A stretch of DNA of 64,000 nucleotides, from assembly GCA_964016985.1 (NCBI GenBank), contig OZ024836.1, positions 37,070,152-37,134,151 of the forward strand. Reading direction: 5' to 3'. Source of the DNA: Anodontia alba. Its lineage: Eukaryota; Mollusca; Bivalvia; Lucinida; Lucinidae. The translations under genes were made by a program, and so were the position numbers. Under the pieces are notes generated by a model that was not told the origin of the DNA, did not search any database, and saw nothing but the letters and a program-made list of their open reading frames with translations. Position 1 is the stretch's first letter, and each line of letters starts with the position of its first letter. Below, piece after piece: positions 47,964 through 60,900 of the stretch.

Positions 47964-48246
47964 ACAGTAAATTTCGAACACCAGTTTCCGACAAAATGGC
48001 GTACATGTATACAAACAGTGCAGACCCAGCTCAGGTAAATGTCTTAAAATTTCGTACATCAAGGTGTCTGACAAAATGGCATATGCAAACAGTGCAGACT
48101 CAGATCAGACTGCTCCTGAAGGAGCAGTCTGATCAGAGTCTACACTGTTTACCATTTCACTAAGCATTTTAAGAGACAACTGCATAAAAAGCAAAATTTT
48201 AGGCAAAAAAAGTATGGAATAAAGTTTTCGAAATTTTAGGACATCG
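47964..48246. mobile_element. Family A: truncated copy followed by a full copy
   Basis: A partial copy (47964-48033, 'cagtaaatttcgaacaccag') breaks off in the hairpin and abuts a full copy (48034-48246) with hairpin GATCAGACTGCTCCTGAAGG / complement. Confidence 0.7.
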
Positions 48247-48269
48247 TATCATAGTTCCAAATAAGAGGA

Positions 48270-48388
48270 GTATAAATAGTTTACTTCTCCACAAAAACAT
48301 GTTCTGGCTGCCCATCAGAAGCATCTCAGTGAGGTGTATCTAATGAGTACTCACAATATGTTGTTATGGAGAAATATAGAAAATAAAT
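48270..48388. mobile_element. Family B palindrome, diverged
   Basis: 'acttctccacaaaaacatgt' / 'ttgttatggagaaatataga' around 'gcatctcagtgaggtgtatc'. Confidence 0.65.
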
Positions 48389-49537
48389 TTTTTTTGGATG
48401 AAAAAGTGCTCTTTATAGGGCTATAAGCACTTGGAACATTTTTTTTCAAATTCTAGAGGAAAACTTCTTATCGCCATTTCATCCATAAAGGGGCCCTGGC
48501 AGACATGTGACAACATGCGATTAGCCTTAACCCCAAGGGTTGTGCAGTCTGCTAGATAAAAGGTAACTGTAAAATAGCAGAGACTCTGGTCCAAATACAC
48601 AGATCAAAACTTAGGTAAGACGAATTTACAGACAACGTTTTCTTATTTCTTTATTATTCCAACTCAAAAGGATTATAGTAATTTAGAGCAATATGACTAG
48701 TTGAGAGCAAATTCAAAATGGCATTTACACTTTGATAAATCCATGTGGAACTATTTTCTTGCGTAGATTTCTACGATGAGTGACTTCAGCCATATTCATC
48801 ACATTAATATGATCAAGTTGGAAATACAAGAAATACATTTTATTTTTGTGGTTTTCATGTCCTGGGTATGACGTAAAACTGCATCCAGCTGTGACACTCT
48901 ATATGAGTGTGGGAATGTGAGGCTGCCCTCTATCACAGTTGCCTCCCCACCTTCAGGGTTACGAGGCTGCCACAACCTGGGTGGCAGAGCTAGGCAGCAA
49001 TCATCTACAGATCGATGGCTTGGTGTTCTAGCTATTGTGGTTTGGTAGATGATCCTTTCTTTATAAGGACAACGGCAAAGCATACTGCCTGTCGTTCATG
49101 CTCAGATGCCATTAAAGAACTGAGTTGGGATGTCAGCTAGGACAAGCAATCCTGTAAATACAGCTGTTTCAAACTCTTCATGGCTATCTCAAATATAGAA
49201 TCTGAGTTAGGCAGTGCCAACAGACATCAAAGATCTGTTAGTAACGTCTGTGGCTTGGCCTCCTGTCAAGAGTGGGATGCAGGGTTTGGCCATTGTGGCG
49301 AATCAAGCAAGCATCTAAGGAAATTCAGGGTGGGAACACTTAAATTGAACACTCCAAGAGGAAGAGTGCAAGGTAGTGGAAACACGATCCCGCAGGGAAG
49401 TGGATGTCTGCTGTATTCAGGAGACCAGATACCATGGTGGCAACTGTGGCACAATCAAGGGCATGGACAGCAGGTGAAAGCTCTACTGGTCCAGAAATGA
49501 TAAAGCTCTGCTGGTGTAGGAGTGTTGTGGCAGAAGA

Positions 49538-49843
49538 GTGGATAAAGTTTTTGTGGTGCAGAGAGTCTCTGACGGAACCATCTTAATGAAGCTTATAGTC
49601 GGTCAGCGTGTGGCTGATTTTCTGTCTGTGTATGCCCCACATAGCAGTCTAAGTGATGAGGTTAAGGACTGGTTCTTTGACCAGCTGCATGCTGTGACTG
49701 CCAGGATCCCAGGATCCGAATTCCTGATCCCGTGCAGAGATTGGAACGACCATATAGGCCCTGCAGGCACTCGATACAGGGAAGTGCATGGTGGGATGAG
49801 GTATGGCAGGCCTGAACCAATGTTGAGGGTGAAAGAACCCTAG
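49538..49843 (+). pseudogene. LINE APE-type endonuclease fragment
   Basis: A 101-codon frame beginning MDKVFVVQRVSDGTILMKLI and containing LSVYAPHSSLSDEVKDWFFD, typical of the exonuclease/endonuclease/phosphatase fold of LINEs. The usual catalytic Gly-Asp-Trp-Asn reads CRDWN here. It is broken by a stop after VKEP. Confidence 0.8.
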
Positions 49844-50175
49844 AGTATGCCCTAACATGACTGCCATCTCCTCACACACAAGTAGGGAAATGTAGCCACG
49901 CAGTTAGACTTCATTCTTTTCCATAGGACCATGCGCAAACTTGTCACAGATGTGAAAGTGATCCCTGACAAGGAAGTAGCCCTGCAACATCAGCTTCTTG
50001 TATGTGACATGAGGATTGATGTGCCACTAAAATCCAAGCACAAGTTCATCCCTCGTCTTAAAGTTTGGAAGCTCAAAGACCCTCAGATGAGTAGTCATTT
50101 CCAGGAGGTCTTTAACTTGCACATGAGTGCGTCTGTAGGCATGAAAGACTGGTAAAGGTACTAGGGCATCATACG

Positions 50176-50951
50176 ATGCAGCCAAACCCATTGCCGGACA
50201 TGCAGTGCACCATGCTTGTCAAGAAGCTGACAAGAAGGTCTACGAGAATATTGATCCTAAGTCTCCAGAAGTCTATCGTCTTGCATCTTCTGCAATGGGC
50301 GCAATGGCTGCAAGCACTGGGTGCACAAGAAATGCAGTGGGCTCAAGCGCTTGACAAAGACCCTGATTACAGATGTACACCATGCCAGGGAACTGCATGC
50401 CCTTTGAAGGGCAGACCACAGAGGGAAGTCCAAGTTGGACCTGACAAGCTGGAGGAGGTAGCTTCCTTTTGCTACCTAGGAGATAAGCTCTCAGCAGTCG
50501 ATGGCTGTGAACAACACGTTAAAACCCCCTGGAAGAAGTTCAAGGAGCTGCTACCAGTTCTCCTGCCACCTCACTTTCAGGACATTGATCGCATATACAG
50601 CTCTTGTGTGCGGAGCACAATACTCCATACCAGTGAGCCTTGCCAAATCTCCAATGTCTGCAGCCAAATGATAGGGAAATGATCAGACAGATGTGCAAAC
50701 ATTGCACCATCAGGTACAATGAGCTACTTGCTCAGCTTGGCATCGATGATCTGGACCTCATACTGAAGGAGAGAATGCTCCGCTGGTATGAACACGTGGA
50801 ATGCTCCAATGGTGCAGTCAAGACAGCCTGTGACATACAGGTTGATGGAGAGCCCTGGCCTGGAAGGCCCAATATGACATGGAAGCAGATGACAGTGCGG
50901 GATCGCACAGGCTATAGACCCATGATAGACACACCTGGAGATCTGGTGTGA
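50176..50951 (+). pseudogene. LINE C-terminal region with PHD-like Cys/His cluster
   Basis: Two overlapping frames. One near 50291 reads CNGRNGCKHWVHKKCSGLK, a C-x(n)-C-x-H-x(n)-H-x3-C arrangement like a PHD finger; it is broken by a one-base shift. The next (50640-50951) holds LAQLGIDDLDLILKERMLRW and the conserved 'GRPNMTWKQMT' end. Confidence 0.75.
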
Positions 50952-51404
50952 GATCTGCCATGTGTGCAGCAAGCCAGCTACCTGGAAGGGGGCCCACTGA
51001 TATGGATGCTGCCCCTGTACCTGTAGGTTAATCAAAAATCCGGTGATAAGGATGATGATTATCCATGCATAAACACCAGAAAATAAGACATAAAAATAAC
51101 ATATGAGCCAGCGCATGACAAAATCTACAAAATGGCATGTGCGCCCAGAGAAGACTCAGATCATCCTGGGCATCCGCCCAGTCCAATCAGAGTCTTCCCT
51201 GTCTATATGAAGAAAGCTTGGGTTCTTAGCTACCCATTGAGTGCACAGCAAAGACTGATCAGACTGGCAGGTGCCCAGGCTAATATGACTGGGCAGGTGT
51301 CATTTTGTAGGTTTTGTCATGCACTGGCTCATATATTTATGAAGTATTTATATTATGTTTGGGAGTTATTTGCTGGCATTTACACATCAGTAAAATCCAC
51401 AAAA

Positions 51405-51535
51405 ATATAATGAAAATATATAGTTTGGGTACTCATTGAAATGAATGACCTCGGCTAGGTTCATTGCAATGAATGACCTCGGGTAGGCAATTCATATGAG
51501 TATCCACAACATATGTATTTATTGTGAAATAAAAA
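51405..51535. mobile_element. Family B palindrome, diverged, core duplicated
   Basis: 'gaaaatatatagtttgggta' / 'catatgtatttattgtgaaa'; 'tgaatgacctcggctaggtt' appears twice at the centre. Confidence 0.6.
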
Positions 51536-51884
51536 AAAAACAAAAAAACAATACTTTTTGATTGAAAAAAAATTATTTAAAGCTATGGTAGATGCACAGG
51601 CTGATCAGGGCCTAAACTGTTCATATTTGTGCTAAACGCTTCTTTTTTTTGCATGATAGGACCTACATCAACATGATTCTCTAAAGCCCTGTACACTCTT
51701 ATTCCAACTCAACAGGTTTAAATTTAATGCAATTTGATTGGCCAGGAGCAAATTCACACCAGCATTAAATTTAAATCCACTGAGCAAGAATCTTGGAACT
51801 ATTTTGCTTGCGTAGCTTTCTAAAATAAGTTGTTAAACTTGTGTTTTTTGTGTAAACAAGGCTGAGTTTGAATTATGAGGAATT

Positions 51885-52515
51885 AATTTCATTTTTGTTC
51901 ATTTTACTGGTGTGAAAACATTAGCAAATCTATTACAAACTTAATATAAAGCCAATCAGGCTTTATACAGTTTGTGAGTGCTTTGTCGGTATTTACACAT
52001 CATTCTAACATGTCGTTAATGTTTTCCCACAGAGCCTTATGAAAAAATTACCGTGATCAAACTACAACAGTTCACATCATCAACATAGTGTGTGCAAAAG
52101 GGCACATTTGATGACGTCACATGTAAACATTTACTTCTGTCAACGTCCACTGCAAAATAGTTCTTTGGAAAACAGTACAACAATGTGGATTTTCCTTTAT
52201 GTATCATGTTAGAATCGAAATAATTTTTCTCTACTGTGTATTATTGTCAAATAAAGCATGGTGTTGTCGGGCAGATGTGAATATTAATTCCCTCCGGCTT
52301 TGCTGTCGTGAATTAATACTTCGCAATCTGCCCTCCAACACCATGCCTAATTCGATGATAATTCACAGTAGAGAAAAATTATTTTCTTAAATAAAATCAC
52401 AAAAATTTCATTTTTCAAATTTTATCAATGTCTGAACATCAGCAAATCACTAACAAACTTAATATAAAGACTGGGCTTTATGTTAAGTTTGTGAATGAGT
52501 CACCAACAATTATAC
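51885..52515. mobile_element. Large palindromic (foldback) element
   Basis: Outer arms 'caaacttaatataaagccaa' / complement-like 'ggctttatgttaagtttgtg' and inner arms 'gcatggtgttgtcgggcaga' / 'tctgccctccaacaccatgc' fold around 'attaattccctccggctttg' (about 52286-52320). It lies just downstream of the M13 stop codon, so it may be in that 3' UTR. Confidence 0.7.
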
Positions 52516-52563
52516 ATTGAGAAAATAAGAATGAAACTCATTCCTAAACCATTTTCTGCGAGA

Positions 52564-52740
52564 TCACCATATTACACATTTCTTCTGGGGATTCATTGCA
52601 GCAGTATTGGAACATTTGTACTGCTTGGCAAACTCGTAGGAATTTGACAGTGTTCCAATGACTCGGTACTTGGCTGGAGTGTGGGGATCTGACACTATCT
52701 GCAGTTTATCTGCTTCTGGGGTACTTATGGAACACCATAC
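52564..52740 (-). CDS. M13 peptidase terminal coding exon
   Basis: Minus-strand acceptor 'tgtttctattttag' precedes GTATGGTGTTCC. 58 codons then TGA. It encodes [20 protein letters not shown], then [20 protein letters not shown], and ends [10 protein letters not shown]. The final Cys-x-x-Trp is the family terminus. Confidence 0.95.
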   Translation of the reverse strand, partial: VWCSISTPEADKLQIVSDPHTPAKYRVIGTLSNSYEFAKQYKCSNTAAMNPQKKCVIW

Positions 52741-55700
52741 CTAAAATAGAAACAGGGGTCAAGTCAAGCAAAATATGGGACTTTATACACTTAGTAGACT
52801 TTGTGCCATTTTATACAAGGGAAAAAACTTTTGTGATTTCCTGTTTACTTTCCTGCACACTAATCATCTTATGGAAATGGGTCTACTCTTAAGGGAAAGA
52901 ATTTGCTCCCATAGGGAGCTAATTCTTTCCTTTTAGAGTAGACCCCTTTCCAAATAGATGCAAACTAATTCTGATATAGCTGCTTCCCCTGAAAGTGTAT
53001 CACTTCTCTCGAAGTGTCAATACCTGTGATGCAAGGTTACTTTTGATATAACCTTACATTTCCTTACCTGAAAATATGATTTCCAAATGTAATAAACCGG
53101 TAGGTGATCCCAGTCTACATAAAGTGTGGAGAGAACTAGAATATCAAAGTATTATTGGTGAAAATATTGTCTGAACATGTACTTTGCTAACTTGGCTACC
53201 TACCTAAGTTAAGTCAAGGGAGGTAATTATGTTATCAATTAAATAGTGGTATGTAGGACATAAAGTGCACAAAGACTTAAAATATTATTGGTGTCTGAAC
53301 ACATATTTTGCTAACTTGGCTACCTTTTTTTGTGTTGAGGTTTTACGGCCCAGTCAACCCAATTGGGTCATGTTGAGCGCGGTCAGTTTTCCTAACCACA
53401 CGTTACTGGGCAGGCTTAGTCCTCTAAGCGGTTAACCAGTATTGTGCACATTCTTTCGCCAGAAACTGACAACTGCCCTTCTTTGAGTCAGCGGAAGGGA
53501 GAGAATGACCGTAGAAAATATTTCATGATCAATCTCCACGAAAGAATGTTGTCGACCTCGGCAGGGGTTGAACCAGTGCTCCTGGTCTCCAGTCAGACGG
53601 CGCATCCAACTGAGCCACCGAGGCCGGCGCTATTTACCCAAGTTAAGTCAAGGGAGGTAATTATGTTATCAACTGCATAACAGTTATGTCCAGTCTGACA
53701 TAAAGAGCACAGAGAACTAGAATATCAAAGTATTATAGGTGAAAATATTGTCTGAACATATACTTTGCAAACTTGGCTACCTAACCAAGTTCAGTCAAAG
53801 GAGGTAATTTTGTTATCAATTTAATAGTGTTTATATTTTGAAGGCTTTAAAAGCATTTTATTCTGTCATTACCTGTACAAACTCACCAAACACTTACTAG
53901 TACCAAATAAAGCCCATAAAGTGCCCATACTTTATTTAGGTTAGTAAGGTAATGCAGTCACATGTTCCCAATGCTCATCAAAATCCCAAAATGTTTGAAA
54001 AATTCATGAATTAATATTAATTTCTTTTTATGATATATTTTAATATGCATTTCCATTGTAAATGGGTCCTACAATGTACTTCATCGTAATTCTCAATTAT
54101 TTGTTTATTTTGCGGTTTTACGGCCCAGTCAACCCAATGGGGTCATGTCGAACGCGGTCAGTTTACCTAACCACACGTTTACTGGGCAGGCTTAGTCCTC
54201 TAAGCGGTTAACCAGTATTGTGCACATTCTTTCGCCAGAAACTGACAACTGCCCTTCTTGAATCAGCGGAAGGGAGAGAATGACCGTAGAAAATATTTCA
54301 AGATCAATCTCCACGAAAGACTGTTGCCAACCTTGGCGGGGGTTGAACCCGTGACCTCCTGGTCTCCAGTCGGACGGTGCATCCAACTGAGCCACCGAGG
54401 CCGGCAATTCTCAATTAAACAAATATGGAATAGTGATGAAGTAACCTCTTCCCACTTTGATCCTCTATGTTCTTCTCTCTCGTCCCTTAGAGAAACTCAG
54501 CAAGATGTGTGTTAGATCAGGTCCTGGCAGAGGTATTCTAAACTCACTCTTTAAAAGTGGAATGCAGTCATTATAGCCCTCCTTTTCTAAAACATTCACT
54601 ACTCTCAGAAAGAAGACTTGATGTGTGTTAGTGCTATGCCTGGAAGAGGTATTTCTTCTGCTTGTTTCTCAACCTGGGACCAGTTGTTCAAAGTGTCGTT
54701 AGCTTAACAAGCTCGTTAAGGGTCTTTTCATTAACTGTTTTAGCGGATTCAATATATAATATTCTGATATTTTTTGCTGAAAAAGATGCGAGTAGCTTTT
54801 GCACTGCAAAAGCTACTCCCATTTTTTCAGCAAAAAATTTCAGCATATCTGCGTATCACTCGAGGTATATTTTAACAAAATCGTTAACTAACGACATTGT
54901 TAGCTTTGAACAACTGGGCCCTGTTTGTTAAAAGTGGTGTGCCTTTCTATCCCAACCCAAATCCCAGCCCCCTATCCTATCCTCTTACCTGGGAGAAACC
55001 CAGAAAGAAAATCTGTCTGTGTATTAGGTTTAGGCCAGGTAGAGGTACTTCTTCTTGATTCTCAACCACTCTTTAAAACTATGGACCTGTTACTATAGCC
55101 CTCCTATTTAACTCACCCCAACCCTCTACTCTCCTACCTGCTTACCTGAGGGAAACCTAGAAAGAATATCTGTCTGTGTATTAGGTTTAAACTTGGCAGA
55201 AATATTTCTTCTTCACGATTCTCAACAACGCTTTAAAACTATGGAGTGCTGTTACTATAGCCCTCCTTTCTATTCTACCCCCACCCCCTACTATCCTACC
55301 CCCTTACCTGAGAGAAACCCAGAAAAGATCTGTCTATGTGTAAGGTTTAAGCCTGATAGAGGTATTTCTTCTGCCTGATTCTGAACTCACTCTTTAGAAG
55401 TGTGGAACCCTGTTACTATTGCCCTTCTTTCTACACCACCCACAACCCTCTACTCTCCTATCCTCTTACCTGAGAGAAACCCAGAAAGAAGATCTGTCTG
55501 TGTGTTAGGTTTAGGCCTGGTAGAGGTATTTCTTCTTCATGATTCTCAACCCAGTCTTCATAAGCATGGAATGCTGCCTTTAGACCTCCATTATCAGCAA
55601 TATTCTCTCCTAATGTCTGCTTGCCTCGTACCTTCGAAATTGCAACAGAATAATACTGTTAGCTATAGATTCATTCAGAGATGTAATTCGTCCTTTACAG

Positions 55701-57862
55701 TTCTCTGGAATAAATCAGCAGACGACACATCGACGATATTTTTATTTTTTTCCCAGAAAATAGGTTTTGACATTTCATGCAAATTGTCTCCAGTGGAAAC
55801 AATTTACCTGTAATGTCAAAAGCTGTTTTCTGGGAAATGTCGGCTGCTGAAAATTTTACCCAGAGTGCCAAGTGTTAAATGAATATCTTCACTTAAAGAG
55901 ACAAGTCATATTGGCAAAGAAAGTATCTGAGATGAAAGATCTCAACAAAACACACATTTAACTGCAAATTTGATCACAATCAGATAAAAAAAACATGGAA
56001 GTGCTAACCCTTAAAATGCCAAGAAAACCTGCATCTGAAAATGTCGTCTGTTTATGTCATCTGCTAATATTCCTGCAAACTTTTCAAACCTATTTTTGCA
56101 TGCAGGCATACAGTGTGGACTCTGATCAGACTGCTCCTAGAGGAACAGTTTGACCTGGGTCCACACTGTTTGCAAAAATGACTTTTAAAATCACAAGCAG
56201 ATGACAAAGCAGATGACAACTGTTGTTATTGTAAGTTTAAGAGTTAAAATTTGAAGATTTCAAAACTGCTCCAATGGGCACCACCATTTTGAATATTTAA
56301 TGAGGCTTTATATGTTTATAACTGGAACTGCATCAGAATTCAGGGTGATATTTTCCACAAATAAAACTGGTTTAAGCCCTCCAATAGTTTTCCTACTGAT
56401 CATTCCAAGGTGCTTCTTCTGTTGCAGATCTTCCTTGTTTATGTGTCCATGGCTTCATAAATATGGCATTTTTTTGTCGTCATTATTTGTTCATGATCCC
56501 TCCTGCTTTTGATGCCTCATGAAGGCTGTGCTTCTTAATTGTGGCATTTCCCGTGTATCATCATTTACGGTAAATGTCCTAAAATTTCAAACACTTTATT
56601 CCATACTTTTTTGGCCTTAATTTTCCTTTTTATGCAGTTGTTTCTTAAAATATTTACTGGAATGGCAAACAGTGTAGACCCTGATCAGGAGCAGTCTGAT
56701 CTTGGTCTGCATTGTTTGCATATTTTGTCAGACACTTTGATGTACAAAATTTTAAGACATTTATCGTTTATTTTTAGAACAACAAAGAGACTTAATTAAA
56801 TATGCAAAACCTGTATTATAAATATCAGTGGCAACATTTTGGTTTTATGGTTGTGTATACAGCCTTACTCCCACCTTTACAGATGGTTAATAACAGCACT
56901 GCACAACATGATATCCCACCACTGGAAAGCTTTGCGAAACAGAAATTTCAGTAAGCCAAGAAAATCATTTTTTTAATATTCATTAGGGCTAAAAGAAATA
57001 TGAACTACTTGATACTTACATTATTCCCATTTAGTTTATACTGAGAATACTGGTCCACCATACACTCTGTTCTCTCCTCAAACTTTTCTATGGAAGCATT
57101 GTTCCACCATGGTCGAAGATTACCCATTTTGTCGTACTCACGCCCTGAAAACGAAGTTGCCATAGCACTGGATTTGAGGGGTATGTATTTGCAAAGATAG
57201 GCCAGTGCACACAGTGTAGACCAAGATCAGACTGTGCATGATACACTGCTGGCCACTCATCCAGAAGTTTTTTGACACAGAACTAGAAAATACCTTGACA
57301 GGAGATTACCTTTTCAGAACATTAGCTTTTTCGGCACACTTGTTTCTCGTTAAAGTGAAAAACAAATTTCCTCAGAATTACCTTTAGAATACTTTTTAGC
57401 AGTACAATTATAAAAATTGGCATACTGTCTTGAAGGGATGTCAATTACAACTTACCATGCTATGGGCAGATTCAGTAGATGACAAACTGATATTTTTCTT
57501 AGTTTTCCTAGAAAGGATCTGACACTTCATGCGACCTAAGGAGACAATGTGCATTAAATGTCAAATCCTATTTTCTAAGAAAAAAATATTTCAAAATGTC
57601 TGCTGAAATTTTTACCCAGCAAGCAAAGTGTAACTACATGTGTTGCTGAACATGGGAAAAGGCCCTTATGCAATATGCAAATGGTAAATGGCTTGATGAG
57701 TGTGCACATCCATGCAGTCTGATCTGGACATTCTCATTTCATGTTACATACTACAGTAGCCGTTGATTCTGTAACAGACAACGAATGTGCAGGCTGATCA
57801 GGGCCTATGTCGTCTGCAGATTGCCTAAGGGCCCTTTTCGTGTGTTGCGCATCATGAATTAT

Positions 57863-57900
<38 letters not shown>

Positions 57901-60900
57901 CTAGAGCTCTAGATAAATCAGGCATCCAGATATATATTTTTTTTTTCTTATTTCTCCTCAAAAAGTATGTTGTAGGTATTCATTAGAAGAGCTTCACTGA
58001 GGTGCTTCTATTGAGTATCCACATATTTTCATATAGTAAAAATAAGACTATCAGTATTTTTCAGAAAAAAAAAATCTCCTTATCTGGAGCTATGAATTAT
58101 TATCTTGTTGGCTTTAAAAAATGCAAAAACTGCTCACATTTTTTCAGCAAAAAATATCTATGTATTTGCCATATTTCAAGATAGAAATTTTAAGGTGTTA
58201 CGTTAGCTAACAACTTCACAAAGTTTTTAACAACTGGGCCCAGACATGACTACTAAGGCAACCACCTCAACAAAACCTATACATGTAATACAAAACAGTA
58301 TTTGTGAGAAACAGTGACATGCAAGAAACTCAACAAAGAATCATCTTGCACACAAAAAAGACTCAATTTGTTAGTCTCATCTCCTAAGTTGTAACATGTT
58401 AGTTATCATCTCAGTGATACAATTCTAATTGGAAATCAGGCCAGATGAAGCTAATGAGATGTGTCATCTATCATATTTACCAAGTGTGTTAAGGTAGACA
58501 GGTCTCAGCACAGAATATGCCATCTAAGCTAGGTCTACATTGTTTGTCACCACAGGTAGTGAAATGAACTTGTTGAAATTTTAGATGAAGTAGAGGACCC
58601 CTATGCAGACCAATCATATACCATAGTCGATCTAATTCGCACATATCCCTATAAGCGCACAGTCAAGAAATTCCGAAGTCTTCAGATTACAGCCAGTGTA
58701 CTTTTTCGTTACTTCTTTATAAAGCAAAATATGTTGTGTGTACTCATTTGATTCGCATTGACTTGTCGATGCAATTCAAATAAGTACTCACAACATATGC
58801 CTATATAAAGAAAATCAGAAAAAAATCGCATTATCATCATCATCAAATAAATCCTGTTCTGATCTTTTAAAGTGTACCCTTAGTAGGTAGATTCATATTT
58901 GAACCACAACTGAGTGTTCCCAGTAATTTTGAAAAATCTAAGTGCACAGTGCGGTAATTAGGTCGAATATGGTATTTGTAATTTGCGCTGCATCAGAGTT
59001 AAGGGTGAGGTTTTGCATGAGTAAAACTGGTTTAAGCCCCAAATAGTTTTCCTACTGACCGTTCCAAGATGGTTCCCCTGTTGCAATTCTTCTGCGTTTG
59101 TACGTCGGTGGTTTCATATATGGCATTAGTTTTGTCTTTATTTGTTCACTCATCCCTCCTTCTTTTGGTGCCTTGGGAGAGCTGTGCTTCATGATTGTGA
59201 CATTGCCTGGATATCTTAACTTATATTTTTGTTGAAATTTTAAGACAATAACAGTTAGGAGTTAAGGTGTTTGATATTTTGGGTTACTATAGCTAATGGA
59301 AGTGTCAAAGTTGTTCAAATACAATGCTGTACAATATCGCATAGCAACAGATAAGGCACTTTTTTTCTGTCAAAAAATGCTCATGTCTTTCTTATTTCTC
59401 CACAAAAACAAATGTTGTAGTACTCAGTAGAAGTGCCTTGGTAAGGCACTTCTAATGGGTACCCACAACATATGTTTTCGGGCAGCAATAAGAAAAATAC
59501 TATGTGGATACTCCCTCTTAAGCTATGAAATGTGATTCTAGTAAGACATCAGATCTGCTTTTTGTTGCTTTTCACACATAAACACATGGTTGCATGCAGT
59601 CAGACAAATTGCATATGCAATGCCGGACCATAGTGGAAAAATTCATAAATTTTATGAAATTTCATTCATCAGTTAATAAGTAATAGCTCTAGACATACAC
59701 ATTTGTTGAATTAATACTCAATCTAAGGGCACAACATAGAACAAGCTCTGAAGCAAGCATGCCCCGGCCAGGTCCACAATTAGGATAATGTGAAATCTGA
59801 TGAATTATACTCAATCAAAGAGTGATAACTTTTGTACTACTGGGAGTATTTTGACAAGACTTCCACATGTAGGGTACAGTAAGTTAAGATTGACTCTCAT
59901 TATCTCAAACACTGATAAATCAAACTAAGAAGTGCAATAATGGTATAGTTTCCTATATATTCCTGTTGTTTCAATGTCTTTTATCTCAAACTAAATATTC
60001 TGGTCTTTTGCAGTTTGAGATAATGAGAGTCAGTTGTACAAACAGTCTATTTAACTCTTTGCATGCTGGGTAATTTTGCATGCTTTTTTGTTGTCTATGG
60101 ATTTTTTTTAAAAATTACTTTTTTCAAAAAGAAATCTTTCAGGAATGACCAGAGTATCAAACAGTTTGGATCCAGATCAGGCCCGACATTTTGTCGGGCC
60201 TGATCTGGGTCCAACCTGATTGCAAAGGTCATCAGCAGAGGACACTAGTGGGGAAAGAGTTATCCCATAAGGGCCTGATTGTCTACAATAAATTCTTCCA
60301 TGACAAATACTAAATGAGTCCATTATCTACCATATTAAATCTCAATATTGTTAACTTCCTACAATTTAACTCCACACCACACTTGTCATAAAATCTGAAA
60401 AAAGTCCATTTTAATACATGTTGATTTGTCTAAAATTATTGTCTAAGTGGCAAATGATGATGACCCTGATCAGATGTCATGTTTTATTGCATACAATCTG
60501 GGTCTACACTGTTTGCTTTGTCCCAATGCTTTGGGTAAATGTGGCATTTAAAGAGGGTCATATAGAATTTGACTTAATCGCTTCTGTGACTGAAAGTTGC
60601 AAATTTCATGGTAGCCAGTGTAAACCCTGATCAGAAGCCACATTCTGTGGCATCTGATGAGACTACACTGTTTGGTAAGGTTTCTTTTTCTAAGAGGGGG
60701 ACACTAAGAATTAATGGGTGATTTAAAATATTGTCGTGCAAAATTTTAGCTGAAAAGAATTTGATTCCCTTGCAAGAAAATCTGATCCCTTTAAGTAGAC
60801 AACATTTTAGGGGAGGCAAAATTAATACCCTCTCCACACATCCTTCTGAAATGGGGTGACTCTAAAAGGGAAGGATTTGTTCCCCTACGAAAGGAAATTC

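Larger units (their letters stand above)
48850..51062 (+). mobile_element. Decayed non-LTR retrotransposon (LINE), internally deleted
   Basis: Fragments in order: a 5' part (49200-49540); an endonuclease-domain piece at 49538-49840 with VGQRVADFLSVYAPHSSLSD and 'CRDWNDHIGPAGTRYREVHG'; a piece at 49931-50155 (RRLVTDVKVIPDKEVALQHQ-like, DPQMSSHFQEVFN); then directly a 3' part at 50176-50940 with KEVQVGPDKLEEVASFCYLG-like sequence and ELLAQLGIDDLDLILKERML. The catalytic centre of the reverse transcriptase is missing between about 50155 and 50280. Several frameshifts and stops are present. It ends with 'gataaggatgatgatt'. The family resembles the elements often mislabelled 'craniofacial development protein 2-like'. 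It cannot be active. Confidence 0.85.

Noticed and set aside
49180..50951. Several open frames of 70-170 codons that look like genes
   Set aside because: They are fragments of one decayed LINE in the same orientation, with frameshifts and a missing reverse transcriptase core.
54192..54407. Minus-strand frame of 71 codons beginning [14 protein letters not shown]
   Set aside because: It is the tRNA-derived head of a SINE.
57734..57961. Frame with runs of Phe and Lys
   Set aside because: It is a translation of poly(A)/poly(T) tracts.
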